A DNA stretch of 47,350 nt from CAZFLN01 sp964519905 (GTDB taxonomy: Bacteria; Patescibacteriota; Microgenomatia; UBA1400; UBA1396), in NCBI GenBank assembly GCA_964519905.1, contig CAZFLN010000008.1:1-47350 (forward strand), read 5' to 3'. The notes below the pieces were generated by a model. The model saw only the letters and a list, made by a program, of their open reading frames with translations. It searched no databases and was not told the origin of the DNA. A program made the position numbers and the translations under genes. Positions 7,990 to 16,512 of this stretch are shown one piece after another. Numbering within the stretch: position 1 is the stretch's first letter; every line of letters begins with the position of its first letter.

Positions 7990-9792
7990 TCAGGATCCTG
8001 TGCCGATGAGATACACCGCTTGCCATGGGCGGAAGACACTTACAAACTCACGATCTTGAATAGTTGCGCCTTGAGCATCGGTGACAACGTATCGGAAGCT
8101 AGTGTTTGCGCCAGCAGCAGCCCAGTCAATTTGTTGTCGGCGACCGGCAGGTAGTGAGGGATCATCTACATAGAGTGGTGCTGGAGCCGCTCGTTGGTTC
8201 CAGATCTTGTAATCAGAAATACTGCTTTGTCTTCCATCTTGAGTTCCCCAGAGCTCGATTGTGAGGAATTTGTTTGAGTCATCGACGTAGGCAGCGATAG
8301 CAATACTGTTGCCAGTGTCATTTTTCCAACGGAAATCGACACTCGGGGCATAGACTGTTGCGTCAAATCCTGGCTGATTCCCTTGTTCATAGTACCCAAC
8401 GCGGTAGCTGTGAGCTTTCCAGCGAGTGATTGGAAGTCCGCCGTTGAGTGCCGCGCGGAAAATTGTTGTGCTTACCTGACACACTCCGCCTCCATCACCC
8501 AGTTGTGTTCGACCATCTTTGATAACATAGGCGGAGCGGAACCCAGTTTGTGCTGAAATATCCCCCACTGCTCCATTGAATGAAAACTCTTCTCCAGGTG
8601 GGATAATAAGACCGTGCATTTTTTGTGCTGTATGGGCCACGTTAAAAGCGCGATTTGGAATAGAACCCTTGTACTCTGATGTACCAACGGCAATTCGTTC
8701 CCGAATGCCAAGTGTGTTTATATCGCCCAGGCTTTTTTCTGGTTCTGACTCAATGAATTGGGCCGTAATTACCATTGGTTGTGGTGGAAGCTCAGGAGCA
8801 TTTTCAACCATTTGCAGTGAAGCATTTACTTCCTCGACAAGCGATTCGAGTTGGAGTTTTCTGCCTTTTCTTTCAGGAACAAATTTAGAAAGATGTTTGC
8901 CATCTGGAGCAACCTCGAACTCTGCATTGAGCGCTTCACGATTCCAGCTCATGGTCTTTTCTTGTAGACCCGCCTCCGCTGTGGCTAAATCCATGCCAGT
9001 TGGCCAATTCAGCCAGTGAAAGAATGTGGAGGCAGGAATCGTGAGTGGAGCATCTGTTTCGCCTGCAATAATTTGCAGCTGTGCACGCTTGAGTTTTTCT
9101 GCGCGTTGTTCAGCGAACATGATCCCATCTGCGGTCAGGGGTGAAATGCTTGAAGAAACTTGTGGTGTTATCTGAATAACATTTTGTTTTGGTTCTTGGA
9201 TAGCACTGTGCAGATCATTTTTTAACTGTACCGTGTCTAGAAGAGCGTCAGACTCGCCTGGATCTACCTTCACCACACTTCCTGACAAGGAAACACTTGG
9301 TTGTTTTCCAGGACGGTTGAGGTCAGTTTCAATACTTTTGATCCACTCGTCCTCTTGAGTGGAATCGAGCTTCCAAGCTGGAGAAATATCTTTTCCGAAC
9401 CAGCGGGCATTCCAGCGATCTTTGAGTTGGAAGAAAAGTGATCCCGTTCTCCCTATTTCTTTTGCCCGTTGAAGTGTTTCTTCAAGATCTGGTTGTATTC
9501 CTAATACATCTGTATCGGTCTGCCAAGTTTGATCTTCCCAGCTTACTTGAATACGTTGTACATTTGGCGGAGAGAAGCTTTCGAGGAGTGTGGCAATCTC
9601 TGCTTCTGATTTTCCACTTATGCTCCGGTTCTGCAGCTGTACGCCAGCCGCAATTTGATTGGCTGGAAGAAAGACACTCCACGCAAGGAAAATTGTTCCT
9701 ACAATAAAACCTCCGAGCACAGCACTGAGAATAAGCCAAGTTGGACGATTCAGTGTAATTCGTGGATAGTGAAGTGAGTTTTTTGTTTGCAT
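7990..9792 (-). CDS. VanW family membrane-anchored wall protein
   Basis: 600 aa. One transmembrane segment (about 17-40) follows a short cytoplasmic N-terminus. Two PG_binding_4-like repeats follow (about 50-160 and 190-330). The VanW domain spans about 365-500, with PNRAFNVAHTAQKMHG, IPPGEEFSFNGAVGDI and GDGGGVCQVSTTIFRAALN. A beta-rich tail ends the protein. The VanW domain is named from vancomycin-resistance clusters, but its biochemical role is unsettled; in Gram-positive and CPR genomes it is a common extracytoplasmic protein. Its position 22 nt before mraY places it in the peptidoglycan operon. A TATAAT (minus strand, 9813-9818) precedes the ATG by 20 nt, in a promoter shared back-to-back with the solute-binding protein gene. 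Confidence 0.88.
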   Translation of the reverse strand: MQTKNSLHYPRITLNRPTWLILSAVLGGFIVGTIFLAWSVFLPANQIAAGVQLQNRSISGKSEAEIATLLESFSPPNVQRIQVSWEDQTWQTDTDVLGIQPDLEETLQRAKEIGRTGSLFFQLKDRWNARWFGKDISPAWKLDSTQEDEWIKSIETDLNRPGKQPSVSLSGSVVKVDPGESDALLDTVQLKNDLHSAIQEPKQNVIQITPQVSSSISPLTADGIMFAEQRAEKLKRAQLQIIAGETDAPLTIPASTFFHWLNWPTGMDLATAEAGLQEKTMSWNREALNAEFEVAPDGKHLSKFVPERKGRKLQLESLVEEVNASLQMVENAPELPPQPMVITAQFIESEPEKSLGDINTLGIRERIAVGTSEYKGSIPNRAFNVAHTAQKMHGLIIPPGEEFSFNGAVGDISAQTGFRSAYVIKDGRTQLGDGGGVCQVSTTIFRAALNGGLPITRWKAHSYRVGYYEQGNQPGFDATVYAPSVDFRWKNDTGNSIAIAAYVDDSNKFLTIELWGTQDGRQSSISDYKIWNQRAAPAPLYVDDPSLPAGRRQQIDWAAAGANTSFRYVVTDAQGATIQDREFVSVFRPWQAVYLIGTGS

Positions 9793-9820
9793 TGTGTGTT
9801 CGGAATTTCCCTATTATACT
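9792..9820 (+). promoter_or_regulatory. Promoter of solute-binding protein gene, overlapping divergent vanW-type promoter
   Basis: On the plus strand TTGTGT (9792-9797) is 17 nt from TATACT (9815-9820), giving a leader of about 38 nt before ATG 9865. The -10 region is nearly symmetric: the minus strand reads TATAAT at 9813-9818 for the vanW-type gene. The two polymerases would therefore compete for the same DNA. Confidence 0.6.
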
Positions 9821-9864
9821 GTGTAAAGCAAGTCTGCGTTCAAGAATACTACAAATACATCATT

Positions 9865-11709
9865 ATGTCCGACCAAACCCTGCCCCAACCAACTCCTCCA
9901 GCTCCAGCTCCAGCTCCAGCTCCAGCTCCAGCTCCGACGCCTGTTCCTGGAATGGAAACTCCAGACCTTCAGCTCCAGCAAGAATTAACGGCTCCTGTGT
10001 CAGCTGTTCCAGCTCCCCCAGAGGTTTCATCGTTGCCACTACAAGAAGCTCCTGTTTTAGAAGAGCCAATGATTACTCCATCAAGTAAGTTGCTGCAAAA
10101 TTTGCAGTCAGTGAGTAATACTCCGTTTGTCGATCCCAGTGCCGCCGAGCCTACTCGCATAGGAAGCGCACCAATTGAAAATCAATCAACGCCTGTTTCT
10201 GCGTCAACCGTTACTCCTCAGGCTTTTGTGCCTGCTTCTGGCGGTATTCCTTCTCCACAGCCATTTTCAGCAGCCAGTATTCCAAAGGAAACACCGGCTG
10301 CACCTGTAATGACTCAAGCAAGTCGTTCAGGATTGGAGCCAGTTGCTGGCCGAGTTGCCAACGCGGGCGGAAGATTTTCTTTCCTTTCTAGAAATGTAAT
10401 TTTTGGCATTCTTGGGGTGCTGGTTGTACTCGTGGGAGCTGTTTTTGCTTGGAATTGGTGGGGGAATCAGCAATCAGCATCAAATCCGTCAGTTCCAGGA
10501 GCCACCTCCCCCACTCGACAAGTAACACTTACCTATTGGGGGTTGTGGGAACCAGAATCAATCATGCGCCCGGTGATTCAGAAATATGAGCAGCAAAATC
10601 CAGGCGTGAAAATTCAGTACGTGCAACAAAATAGTCGTCAGTATCGTCAGCGATTGCAAGCCGCAATTCAGGATGGAAGTGGTCCGGACATCTTCCGCTT
10701 TCACAATACCTGGATGCCAATGGTTCAAACCAACCTTTCCCCAGCGCCAAGTACAGCTTTTTCTCCAAGCGAGATTCAGCAGGATTTTTATCCAGTCGTA
10801 ACTCAGGATTTAGTGAACGGCAGCCAAGTATATGGTGTCCCTCTTATGTATGAAGGTATGGCATTGCTGTACAACCAAAATATGTTGCAGGCTGCAAATG
10901 CCCTGCCTCCGTCTGACTGGCAGCAGGTTCGTGAACTCGCGTCTCGATTGACGATCCGAAGTGGTCAGCGTATTGATCGCGCGGGTATTGCCCTTGGGAC
11001 TGCTGATAATGTGGATCATTTCTCTGAGATACTCGCCATGATGATGCTGCAAAACTCTGCAGATCTTTCTCAGCCAGTCTCTGCAAATGCGCAGAGTGCG
11101 CTTGAGTTTTATACGCTTTTTAGCAGAGTTGATGGTGTTTGGGACAGTACTTTGCCCCCTTCTACTCAAGCGTTTGCTGCCGAACAAGTAGCGATGATTT
11201 TTGCACCATCTTGGAGAATTCATGAAATTCAGGAGCTCAATCCAAATCTCAATATTGGGGTGGCACGAGTTCCACAAATCGATGGCACGCAGGTTGCGTG
11301 GGCATCTTACTGGGCAGAAGGTGTCAGTGCATCTTCACGTCAAAAAGAAGAGGCCTGGAAATTTTTACAATACCTCAGTCAGCCAGATCAGTTGAGAGCG
11401 CTCCATTCAGATGCCGGTTCTGTGCGCGGATACGGTGAGTTGTACCCACGAGTAAGTATGGCTGCAGAGCTTCGGACCAATCCATTACTCTCTGCCTATC
11501 TTGATGATGCTCTGTACGCTCAAACTTGGTATTTAGCGAGTGACACATTTGATGAAGGCCTCAACGATGGCATGATTCAGTACTATACTGATGCCGTGAA
11601 CTCGATGAACCAGTCTGGGAACGCGGAACGAGCATTACAAGCCATCCTTCCTGGAATTCAACAAGTTTTGTCTCGCTATGGTCTGGTACGCGCTGGCGTG
11701 GCACAATAG
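9865..11709 (+). CDS. Membrane-anchored extracellular solute-binding protein (family 1)
   Basis: 614 aa from ATG 9865; an earlier in-frame start would lie upstream of the promoter. The layout has three parts. An N-terminal Pro/Ala/Ser/Thr-rich segment (about 1-175) includes an Ala-Pro repeat. A single membrane helix (about 177-198, ILGVLVVLVGAVFAWNWWG) follows. From about 218 there is a complete sugar-type solute-binding domain (TLTYWGLWEPESIMRPVIQ, KYEQQNPGVKIQYVQ, DIFRFHNTWMP, YGVPLMYEGMALLYNQ, AWKFLQYLSQ). There is no signal peptidase site and no lipobox, so it is anchored by the helix with a large cytoplasmic N-terminus. No ABC permease or ATPase gene is adjacent, which makes transport by a local system unlikely; it could pair with a distant permease, act as a sensor, or trap a polymer. 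Ligand unknown. Confidence 0.82.
   Translation: MSDQTLPQPTPPAPAPAPAPAPAPTPVPGMETPDLQLQQELTAPVSAVPAPPEVSSLPLQEAPVLEEPMITPSSKLLQNLQSVSNTPFVDPSAAEPTRIGSAPIENQSTPVSASTVTPQAFVPASGGIPSPQPFSAASIPKETPAAPVMTQASRSGLEPVAGRVANAGGRFSFLSRNVIFGILGVLVVLVGAVFAWNWWGNQQSASNPSVPGATSPTRQVTLTYWGLWEPESIMRPVIQKYEQQNPGVKIQYVQQNSRQYRQRLQAAIQDGSGPDIFRFHNTWMPMVQTNLSPAPSTAFSPSEIQQDFYPVVTQDLVNGSQVYGVPLMYEGMALLYNQNMLQAANALPPSDWQQVRELASRLTIRSGQRIDRAGIALGTADNVDHFSEILAMMMLQNSADLSQPVSANAQSALEFYTLFSRVDGVWDSTLPPSTQAFAAEQVAMIFAPSWRIHEIQELNPNLNIGVARVPQIDGTQVAWASYWAEGVSASSRQKEEAWKFLQYLSQPDQLRALHSDAGSVRGYGELYPRVSMAAELRTNPLLSAYLDDALYAQTWYLASDTFDEGLNDGMIQYYTDAVNSMNQSGNAERALQAILPGIQQVLSRYGLVRAGVAQ
9901..9936 (+). repeat. Hexanucleotide tandem repeat (GCTCCA)5 GCTCCG
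   Basis: Five perfect GCTCCA units (9901-9930) and one degenerate unit encode Ala-Pro dipeptides in the cytoplasmic N-terminus of the solute-binding protein. The 6-bp unit keeps frame, so slippage would change the length of the linker and would not switch the gene off. Confidence 0.9.
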
Positions 11710-11714
11710 CCTCC

Positions 11715-13124
11715 ATGCAGTACTCAGCTGAATCTTTTGATGAGCTTGATAAAGCCCTTATGCGAACATTCGCGTACGCGTCCGTGTTTGGATGCACACC
11801 AAGTTTTCGTGTACTGCGCCGTTGGCTTATTTCAGATACGTTTTTCTCTGAGTCTGCGTTACAACAACGCTGGAGTTTTTGGTCACAAAAACTTGGTTTT
11901 GATTCAAACAAAAATTGTTGCAAAAAAGAACAACTGAGACCAGTTTGGAAATCAGTTTTTTCTGCTCTTGATTGGTTGCAAATGCTGCCTTGGGTTCAAG
12001 CTGTGTGGATCACTGGAAGTGTGGCGGCGGAAAATATATCTGAAAATGATGATATAGATTTTTTAGTTTTGACAGCGCCAAAGAGATTGTGGATTACCCG
12101 TCTTTTTGTCCTAGGCATAAGTTTTGTCACCGGACACTGGCGGTATCGAAACGAAATAACCGGTCCGAGAACTCGGAATGCATGGTGTTGGAATATTTGG
12201 ATTGAGCCGAGTGTTGGACAAGACTCAATACCGAATTCACTGTATACAGCCAGAGAAATTGCGCAAGCACGATTAGTATTTATTCGACGCGGTGTACCAC
12301 GTCATTTTTTACTGAATTTGGCACCATGGCTGAAAACACAGACGTATCGCGGCGAGGTGTGGGCGAGGAAACAAGCTCACCGTGTAATTCCAAGTCAAGA
12401 GGCTCCAAGACAGTGGTTTTCTTTCTTTTTTGATGGCATAAATAGTGTCTCGTACTCGGTGCAACAGTGGTATATGCAAGAGCATCAGACGCATGAGAAA
12501 GTTTTATTTGATCAAGCCTGGTTTCATCCGAATGACTTACCCAGCTTTGTACAGAAAAAATATGAGAAAATGCAGCAGTATTGGAGTGTACGAATGCAGC
12601 TTGCCAAAAATTTTACGCCACCAAATGACTGGAACACGGACGAACTTTCTCTTCTGACCGAGATTTCTTCCCTTGCTCAAGAAGTCCGATCTCGAGGGCG
12701 ATCTGTGGTATTGGTGACTGGTGTGTTTGATTTGCTTCACGAGGAGCACATATCATTTTTGCAAGCATCAGCTCAGGAAGGTAATGTTTTGTTGGTGGGA
12801 GTTGAGTCGGATGTCCGAGTTCGACAACTTAAGGGTGAGGGACGCCCAGTTCAATCACAAGAAGAACGAGTCGAGGCGGTCAGTGCTGTGTCAGGGGTTA
12901 CCAAAGCTTTTATTTTGCCGAGTGAGTTTTCTCGGCCGGAACATCATCGAGCGCTACTTTCCTTTACACAACCGAGCATTTTAGCGGTTTCAAGTCATAC
13001 GCCTCATCAAGAGAAAAAGGCGGCTTTGATGCAAGAGTTCGGTGGTGAAATCCGCGTTGTGAAGCAGCAAAATCCACTTGTCTCCACAACACTTAAGATT
13101 ACGCGTACAATAGAGGCAGAATAA
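11715..13124 (+). CDS. Fused polbeta-type nucleotidyltransferase and cytidylyltransferase-like protein
   Basis: 469 aa. The N-terminal part carries a DNA-polymerase-beta-type nucleotidyltransferase signature, GSVAAENISENDDIDFLVL (about 101-119): a GS pair followed by an Asp-x-Asp metal site. A Trp/Arg-rich middle region (about 120-320) is not recognised. The C-terminal 140 residues look like a RfaE2/TagD-type cytidylyltransferase: VTGVFDLLHEEHISFLQ (334-350), GVESDVRVRQLKGEGRPVQ and SQEERVEAV. The nucleotide-binding HxGH motif is HEEH here (342-345), so Gly is replaced by Glu. The gene begins 5 nt after the solute-binding protein stop, so the two are probably cotranscribed. It might activate a sugar, polyol or lipid head group for the envelope, but the substrate is unknown and the fusion is unusual. 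Confidence 0.65.
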   Translation: MQYSAESFDELDKALMRTFAYASVFGCTPSFRVLRRWLISDTFFSESALQQRWSFWSQKLGFDSNKNCCKKEQLRPVWKSVFSALDWLQMLPWVQAVWITGSVAAENISENDDIDFLVLTAPKRLWITRLFVLGISFVTGHWRYRNEITGPRTRNAWCWNIWIEPSVGQDSIPNSLYTAREIAQARLVFIRRGVPRHFLLNLAPWLKTQTYRGEVWARKQAHRVIPSQEAPRQWFSFFFDGINSVSYSVQQWYMQEHQTHEKVLFDQAWFHPNDLPSFVQKKYEKMQQYWSVRMQLAKNFTPPNDWNTDELSLLTEISSLAQEVRSRGRSVVLVTGVFDLLHEEHISFLQASAQEGNVLLVGVESDVRVRQLKGEGRPVQSQEERVEAVSAVSGVTKAFILPSEFSRPEHHRALLSFTQPSILAVSSHTPHQEKKAALMQEFGGEIRVVKQQNPLVSTTLKITRTIEAE

Positions 13125-13140
13125 ACATTCTCGTATCTTT

Positions 13141-13950
13141 ATGAACCTTATCATCACATACTTGTATCAGCCATTTTTGAATCTCCTGGTTTTCTTCTAC
13201 TGGCTTATTGGTCAAACCCCGCTGGGTTTTGACATGGGCGTGGCAGTGATTCTTTTGACGCTGACGATTCGTTTTATTCTTTTGCCTGTCACTCTTTCGA
13301 GTCAGCGCTCTGAGGCAGAACGACGAAAGATTCAAGAGGCGGTGCGAGAAATTGAAGAACACCCCACTGCCACCCCAGTCGAAAAAAAAGAGGCAGCTCG
13401 AAAAGTTTTGCAATCAAATCCACGTATTTTGTTAGCCGAAGGGGCAATGTTTATTATTCAAGTTGGGATTTCTCTTTTGCTTTGGAGAATTTTTGCAACA
13501 GGGCTCACCGGTGAAGATTTGCATTTGCTATACCCGTTCATGCCTGATCTGGCTCAGCCATACAGCTTAAGTTTCTTGGGCCGTTTTGATTTGTCTCATC
13601 CTGATTTATTCTTGAATGTTATTCAAGCACTGACTATTTTTGTGCTGGAAACAGTGGTCGTTTTGACGTCACCCTATCCAGTAAGTCGGAGCGAAGTTAT
13701 TCGTGTTCAGATTATTTTACCGATTATGTCGTTTGCGGCTTTTGCCTTTTTCCCAGCTGGAAAAAAATTATTTGTCATTACTACGCTGTGGTTTAGTTTG
13801 ACTGTTATCCTCGCACGTTTGGTGTATCGAACGTATAAAAAATACTTTCCAGATCCTGAACCAGAAGAAGAAAAGCCTGCTTACCCATATCCGTATCCTT
13901 ACCCTCCGTACCCATATCCACCGGTTGAGTCACACAAAGACTCTGAGTAA
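13141..13950 (+). CDS. yidC: YidC/Oxa1-type membrane protein insertase
   Basis: 269 aa. The start, YLYQPFLNLLVFFYWLIG, and GMGVA-type helix LGFDMGVAVILLTLTIRFILLPVT (about 27-50) match the first core helix of Oxa1/YidC, including the positively charged Arg in the groove. A charged cytoplasmic hairpin follows (about 51-95, QRSEAERRKIQEAVREIEEH). Further membrane helices lie at about 98-118, 160-178, 190-206 and 208-226. It lacks the large periplasmic domain, as in Gram-positive and CPR forms. The C-terminus is odd: a Glu-rich stretch and then a run of Tyr-Pro pairs (about 247-262) instead of the usual basic tail. It lies between the transferase fusion and transketolase genes. No rnpA, rpmH or jag is adjacent, so this may be a second paralogue. 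Confidence 0.75.
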   Translation: MNLIITYLYQPFLNLLVFFYWLIGQTPLGFDMGVAVILLTLTIRFILLPVTLSSQRSEAERRKIQEAVREIEEHPTATPVEKKEAARKVLQSNPRILLAEGAMFIIQVGISLLLWRIFATGLTGEDLHLLYPFMPDLAQPYSLSFLGRFDLSHPDLFLNVIQALTIFVLETVVVLTSPYPVSRSEVIRVQIILPIMSFAAFAFFPAGKKLFVITTLWFSLTVILARLVYRTYKKYFPDPEPEEEKPAYPYPYPYPPYPYPPVESHKDSE

Positions 13951-13958
13951 ATTCCTGC

Positions 13959-13964
13959 TACACT
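13959..13964 (+). promoter_or_regulatory. -10 element before transketolase N gene
   Basis: TACACT ends 6 nt before ATG 13971, the spacing expected for a leaderless mRNA. No good -35 is seen at 16-19 nt. Confidence 0.35.
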
Positions 13965-13970
13965 GACTGT

Positions 13971-14816
13971 ATGCCTGCAGAACTGCCCTCTCAGCTGGAT
14001 GCTCGAGAAATTCGACGTCGTATTCTCTTATTACTCCAAGCTTCTCGTTCTGGACATGCTGGTGGACCACTTGGGATGGCAGATGTGTTTGCTGTTTTGT
14101 ATCGAGACGTTTTGCAGCATCGCCCGCAAGATCCGACTTGGCATGAACGTGACAGAGTTTTACTCTCGAATGGGCATATTTGTCCGGTCCTGTATGCGAC
14201 ACTTTCAGTCCATGGGTACATTCCAGAAGAAGAGCTTCTCAAAGTTCGGAAAGTTGTTGGTCGACTGCAAGGACACCCAGAGTTTGATCTCGAGTACGGT
14301 ATTGAAAACCCTTCTGGACCGCTTGGGCAAGGGTTGTCACAGGCTGTTGGTGTGGCTTTGGCCAGTAGAATGTATGGTCGTCCGAATCACGTTTTTGCAC
14401 TCATGAGTGATGGGGAGCAACAAGAAGGACAAATTTGGGAAGCTTACCAAGCTGGCGCCAAGTATGAACTCTCGAATCTGACGGGGATTATTGATCGTAA
14501 TTTTATTCAAATTAGTGGCGTGACTGAAAGTATTATGCCACTCGAATCTTTGCCAGAAAAAATTCGCTCTTTTGGCTGGCAGGTGTATGAAATAAATGGG
14601 AACGATCATGATCAGATTCGGGAAGCGCTGTTAGCTGCCAAGGCTGATGGAGAACCATCGGTGGTGGTAGCGTACACGCAAGCTGGAAAAGGTGTTCCTG
14701 AAATTGAGAATAAATTTTCTTGGCATGGTTATACTCCTGACTCGATTGACACTTCTGCAGCCATTCGAGCCATACAAACTTTAGATGGTTTACTGGAGGG
14801 TGAGTATGGCAACTAA
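13971..14816 (+). CDS. Transketolase, N-terminal (thiamine diphosphate) subunit
   Basis: 281 aa. This is the half of transketolase that binds the diphosphate and Mg2+ of ThDP; with its partner it moves two-carbon ketol units between sugar phosphates. Visible marks are SGHAGGPLGMADVFAVLY (about 27-44), RDRVLLSNGH, GPLGQGLSQAVGVA and the ThDP metal motif MSDGEQQEGQIWEA...IDRN (usual first residue Gly, here Ser). It ends inside the next gene by 11 nt, so the two subunits are made together. Split transketolase is usual in archaea and many CPR. It would supply pentose phosphates, consistent with prs elsewhere in the window. Confidence 0.93.
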   Translation: MPAELPSQLDAREIRRRILLLLQASRSGHAGGPLGMADVFAVLYRDVLQHRPQDPTWHERDRVLLSNGHICPVLYATLSVHGYIPEEELLKVRKVVGRLQGHPEFDLEYGIENPSGPLGQGLSQAVGVALASRMYGRPNHVFALMSDGEQQEGQIWEAYQAGAKYELSNLTGIIDRNFIQISGVTESIMPLESLPEKIRSFGWQVYEINGNDHDQIREALLAAKADGEPSVVVAYTQAGKGVPEIENKFSWHGYTPDSIDTSAAIRAIQTLDGLLEGEYGN

Positions 14817-15756
14817 GCGTCGTGGCATTCGAGACGGTTTTGGTGCGGCATTGTTGGAGCTTGGTGCACAACACCCACATGTTGTGGCACTTTCTGCAGA
14901 TTTGCAGGAGTCGGTGCGAATGCTCGATTTTGCTCAGCAGTTCCCAGATCGTTTTTTCGAGCTTGGCGTGGCTGAACAAAACGTGATTGGTGTGGCAGCT
15001 GGTTTGGCGGCAGAAGGATTTACGCCTTTTGCGGGCAGTTTTGCCGCTTTTTCCCCTGGGAGAACGTTTGATCAGATTCGAGTGAGCGTGTGTTATGCCA
15101 ATCGGAATGTGAAAGTTGTCGGTGGACATGCTGGCTTGACTGTTGGTGAAGATGGTGCGACCCATCAAATGCTGGAAGATCTGGCTATGATGCGGGTTCT
15201 TCCTAATATGAGTGTGTATATTCCAGCCGATTACCAATCTGCGTTTCGGTTGACTCATCATGCTGCCCTCACTGCTGGACCAACCTATCTTCGTTTGTCT
15301 CGACATTCTGTTCCAGACTGTATTCCTGACTCTGCTGATTTGTCTGGTCCGGTAACAACTCGACCAGGAACAGAAGAAATCGTTATTATTTTCTCTGGGG
15401 TGCTTGGAGAGCGGGCGCACGCACTGGCTGAGAGAGTGGAATCGGAAACAGGTATTCGTCCGAAGGTTCTTGCTCTGCTCCAACTCAAGCCGCTGGCTGA
15501 GCAACAGTGGGCAGCGGTCCTCGAGTCGGCCAAAGTGGTGATTACGCTTGAAGAGCATCAAGAAGCCGGAGGAGTCGGTTCTGCACTTGCTGAATTATCT
15601 GTGAAAACAACTCCTCGCCCAATCGAGAGTATCGGAATGAGAGATTCTTTTGGTCGCTCTGGACCTGCTGAAGAGCTTCTGGATTATTATGGATTTTCTC
15701 CGGAAGATCTATGGCAGCGTGTACGGAAGTTTTTGACTCGTCACCAAATCATCTAG
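14806..15756 (+). CDS. Transketolase, C-terminal subunit
   Basis: 316 aa from ATG 14806, chosen because GGAGGG (14795-14800) is placed 5 nt ahead and the product then begins MATKRRGIRDGFGAAL. The pyrimidine-binding domain shows FFELGVAEQNVIGVAAGLA with the ThDP-activating Glu. FAGSFAAFSPGRTFDQIRVS, GGHAGLTVGEDGATHQ and LEDLAMMRVLPNMSVYIPAD follow. The C-terminal domain includes VITLEEHQEAGGVGSALAE. It overlaps the N-terminal subunit gene, and its last 48 bp overlap the convergent yraN gene. Confidence 0.94.
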   Translation: MATKRRGIRDGFGAALLELGAQHPHVVALSADLQESVRMLDFAQQFPDRFFELGVAEQNVIGVAAGLAAEGFTPFAGSFAAFSPGRTFDQIRVSVCYANRNVKVVGGHAGLTVGEDGATHQMLEDLAMMRVLPNMSVYIPADYQSAFRLTHHAALTAGPTYLRLSRHSVPDCIPDSADLSGPVTTRPGTEEIVIIFSGVLGERAHALAERVESETGIRPKVLALLQLKPLAEQQWAAVLESAKVVITLEEHQEAGGVGSALAELSVKTTPRPIESIGMRDSFGRSGPAEELLDYYGFSPEDLWQRVRKFLTRHQII

Positions 15757-16095
15757 ACGAATATCCTTGAAGTGCTGTTGTATATGTTCCCCTCGAACGG
15801 TCAGAAAATCGACGCGGAGAGGTTTGTTATACAGCCATCGAAGCGACAAGAGGGAGCGAATGATTCGCTGATATTTTGGCACACTCAACGTTACAGTTGC
15901 TTTCTGAGGAGCTGCTTGTGATCTGGATCGCACCTCGACGCAGACATATTCATCTCCATCTTTAGCCAGGATATCGATTTCTCCATACTTTGTATGAATA
16001 TTGCGCGCTAAAATAATCCATCCAAGGGCTCGTAAATAGCTTACGCTGGCTGATTCCGAACGATTTCCTTGCTGAATATTGTCTGGTATTTTCAT
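15709..16095 (-). CDS. yraN: YraN / UPF0102 family nuclease-like protein
   Basis: 128 aa. The family has a Holliday-junction-resolvase / restriction-nuclease-like fold. Seen here are NRSESASVSYLRALGWIILARN (about 11-32), GEIDILAKDGDEYVCVEVRSR (about 38-58) and the C-terminal LRVDFLTVRG. The usual catalytic D...E-x-K is D...E-V-R in this copy (VEVRSR against the common VEVKxR). The biological role of the family is not settled. It follows rplS on the minus strand with a 63-nt gap and overlaps the transketolase C gene tail to tail by 48 bp. Confidence 0.85.
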   Translation of the reverse strand: MKIPDNIQQGNRSESASVSYLRALGWIILARNIHTKYGEIDILAKDGDEYVCVEVRSRSQAAPQKATVTLSVPKYQRIIRSLLSLRWLYNKPLRVDFLTVRGEHIQQHFKDIRLDDLVTSQKLPYTLP

Positions 16096-16158
16096 GCGCG
16101 CAGCATGACACGAGACTCAAACAAGATTCTTACAAAAATTGAAAAACCAGAGAACTGA

Positions 16159-16512
16159 TTACTTGGTTGCTTCGGCAACAGTGTGCTTGACCTTTTTCCT
16201 AATGGCCGAAGCAGCTTTTCCGATACGATTGCGAAGGTAGAACAGCTTGGCACGTCGAACGGCACCAGCTTGTTTGACCTCAATTCGCTCAATACTTGGG
16301 GCCAGTGCTGGGAAGAGACGCTCAACGCCTACACCGTTAGAAGCCACGCGGCGGACGCGGAAAGAGCGACCAGATTCGCGGTTTTGGATACTGATCACCA
16401 CACCTTCAAAGATCTGAGTACGGGATTTGTCACCGTCTTGGATTTTTTGGTGCACGCGAATGGTGTCTCCAACGGAGAAATTTACGTCTTTGATGGTCAG
16501 ATATTTAGACAT
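16159..16512 (-). CDS. rplS: 50S ribosomal protein L19
   Basis: 117 aa, a standard bL19 length. Typical sequence includes FSVGDTIRVHQKIQDGDKSR, TQIFEGVVISIQNRESGRSF, VRRVASNGVGVERLFPALAP and VRRAKLFYLRNRIGKAA. bL19 sits at the 30S-50S interface. The gene has its own promoter and a leader of about 90 nt in which the ATG is one end of a perfect 21-bp inverted repeat. This suggests control at the level of translation start, perhaps by L19 itself. trmD and rpsP, its common partners, are not adjacent; rpsP is elsewhere in this window. Confidence 0.97.
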   Translation of the reverse strand: MSKYLTIKDVNFSVGDTIRVHQKIQDGDKSRTQIFEGVVISIQNRESGRSFRVRRVASNGVGVERLFPALAPSIERIEVKQAGAVRRAKLFYLRNRIGKAASAIRKKVKHTVAEATK

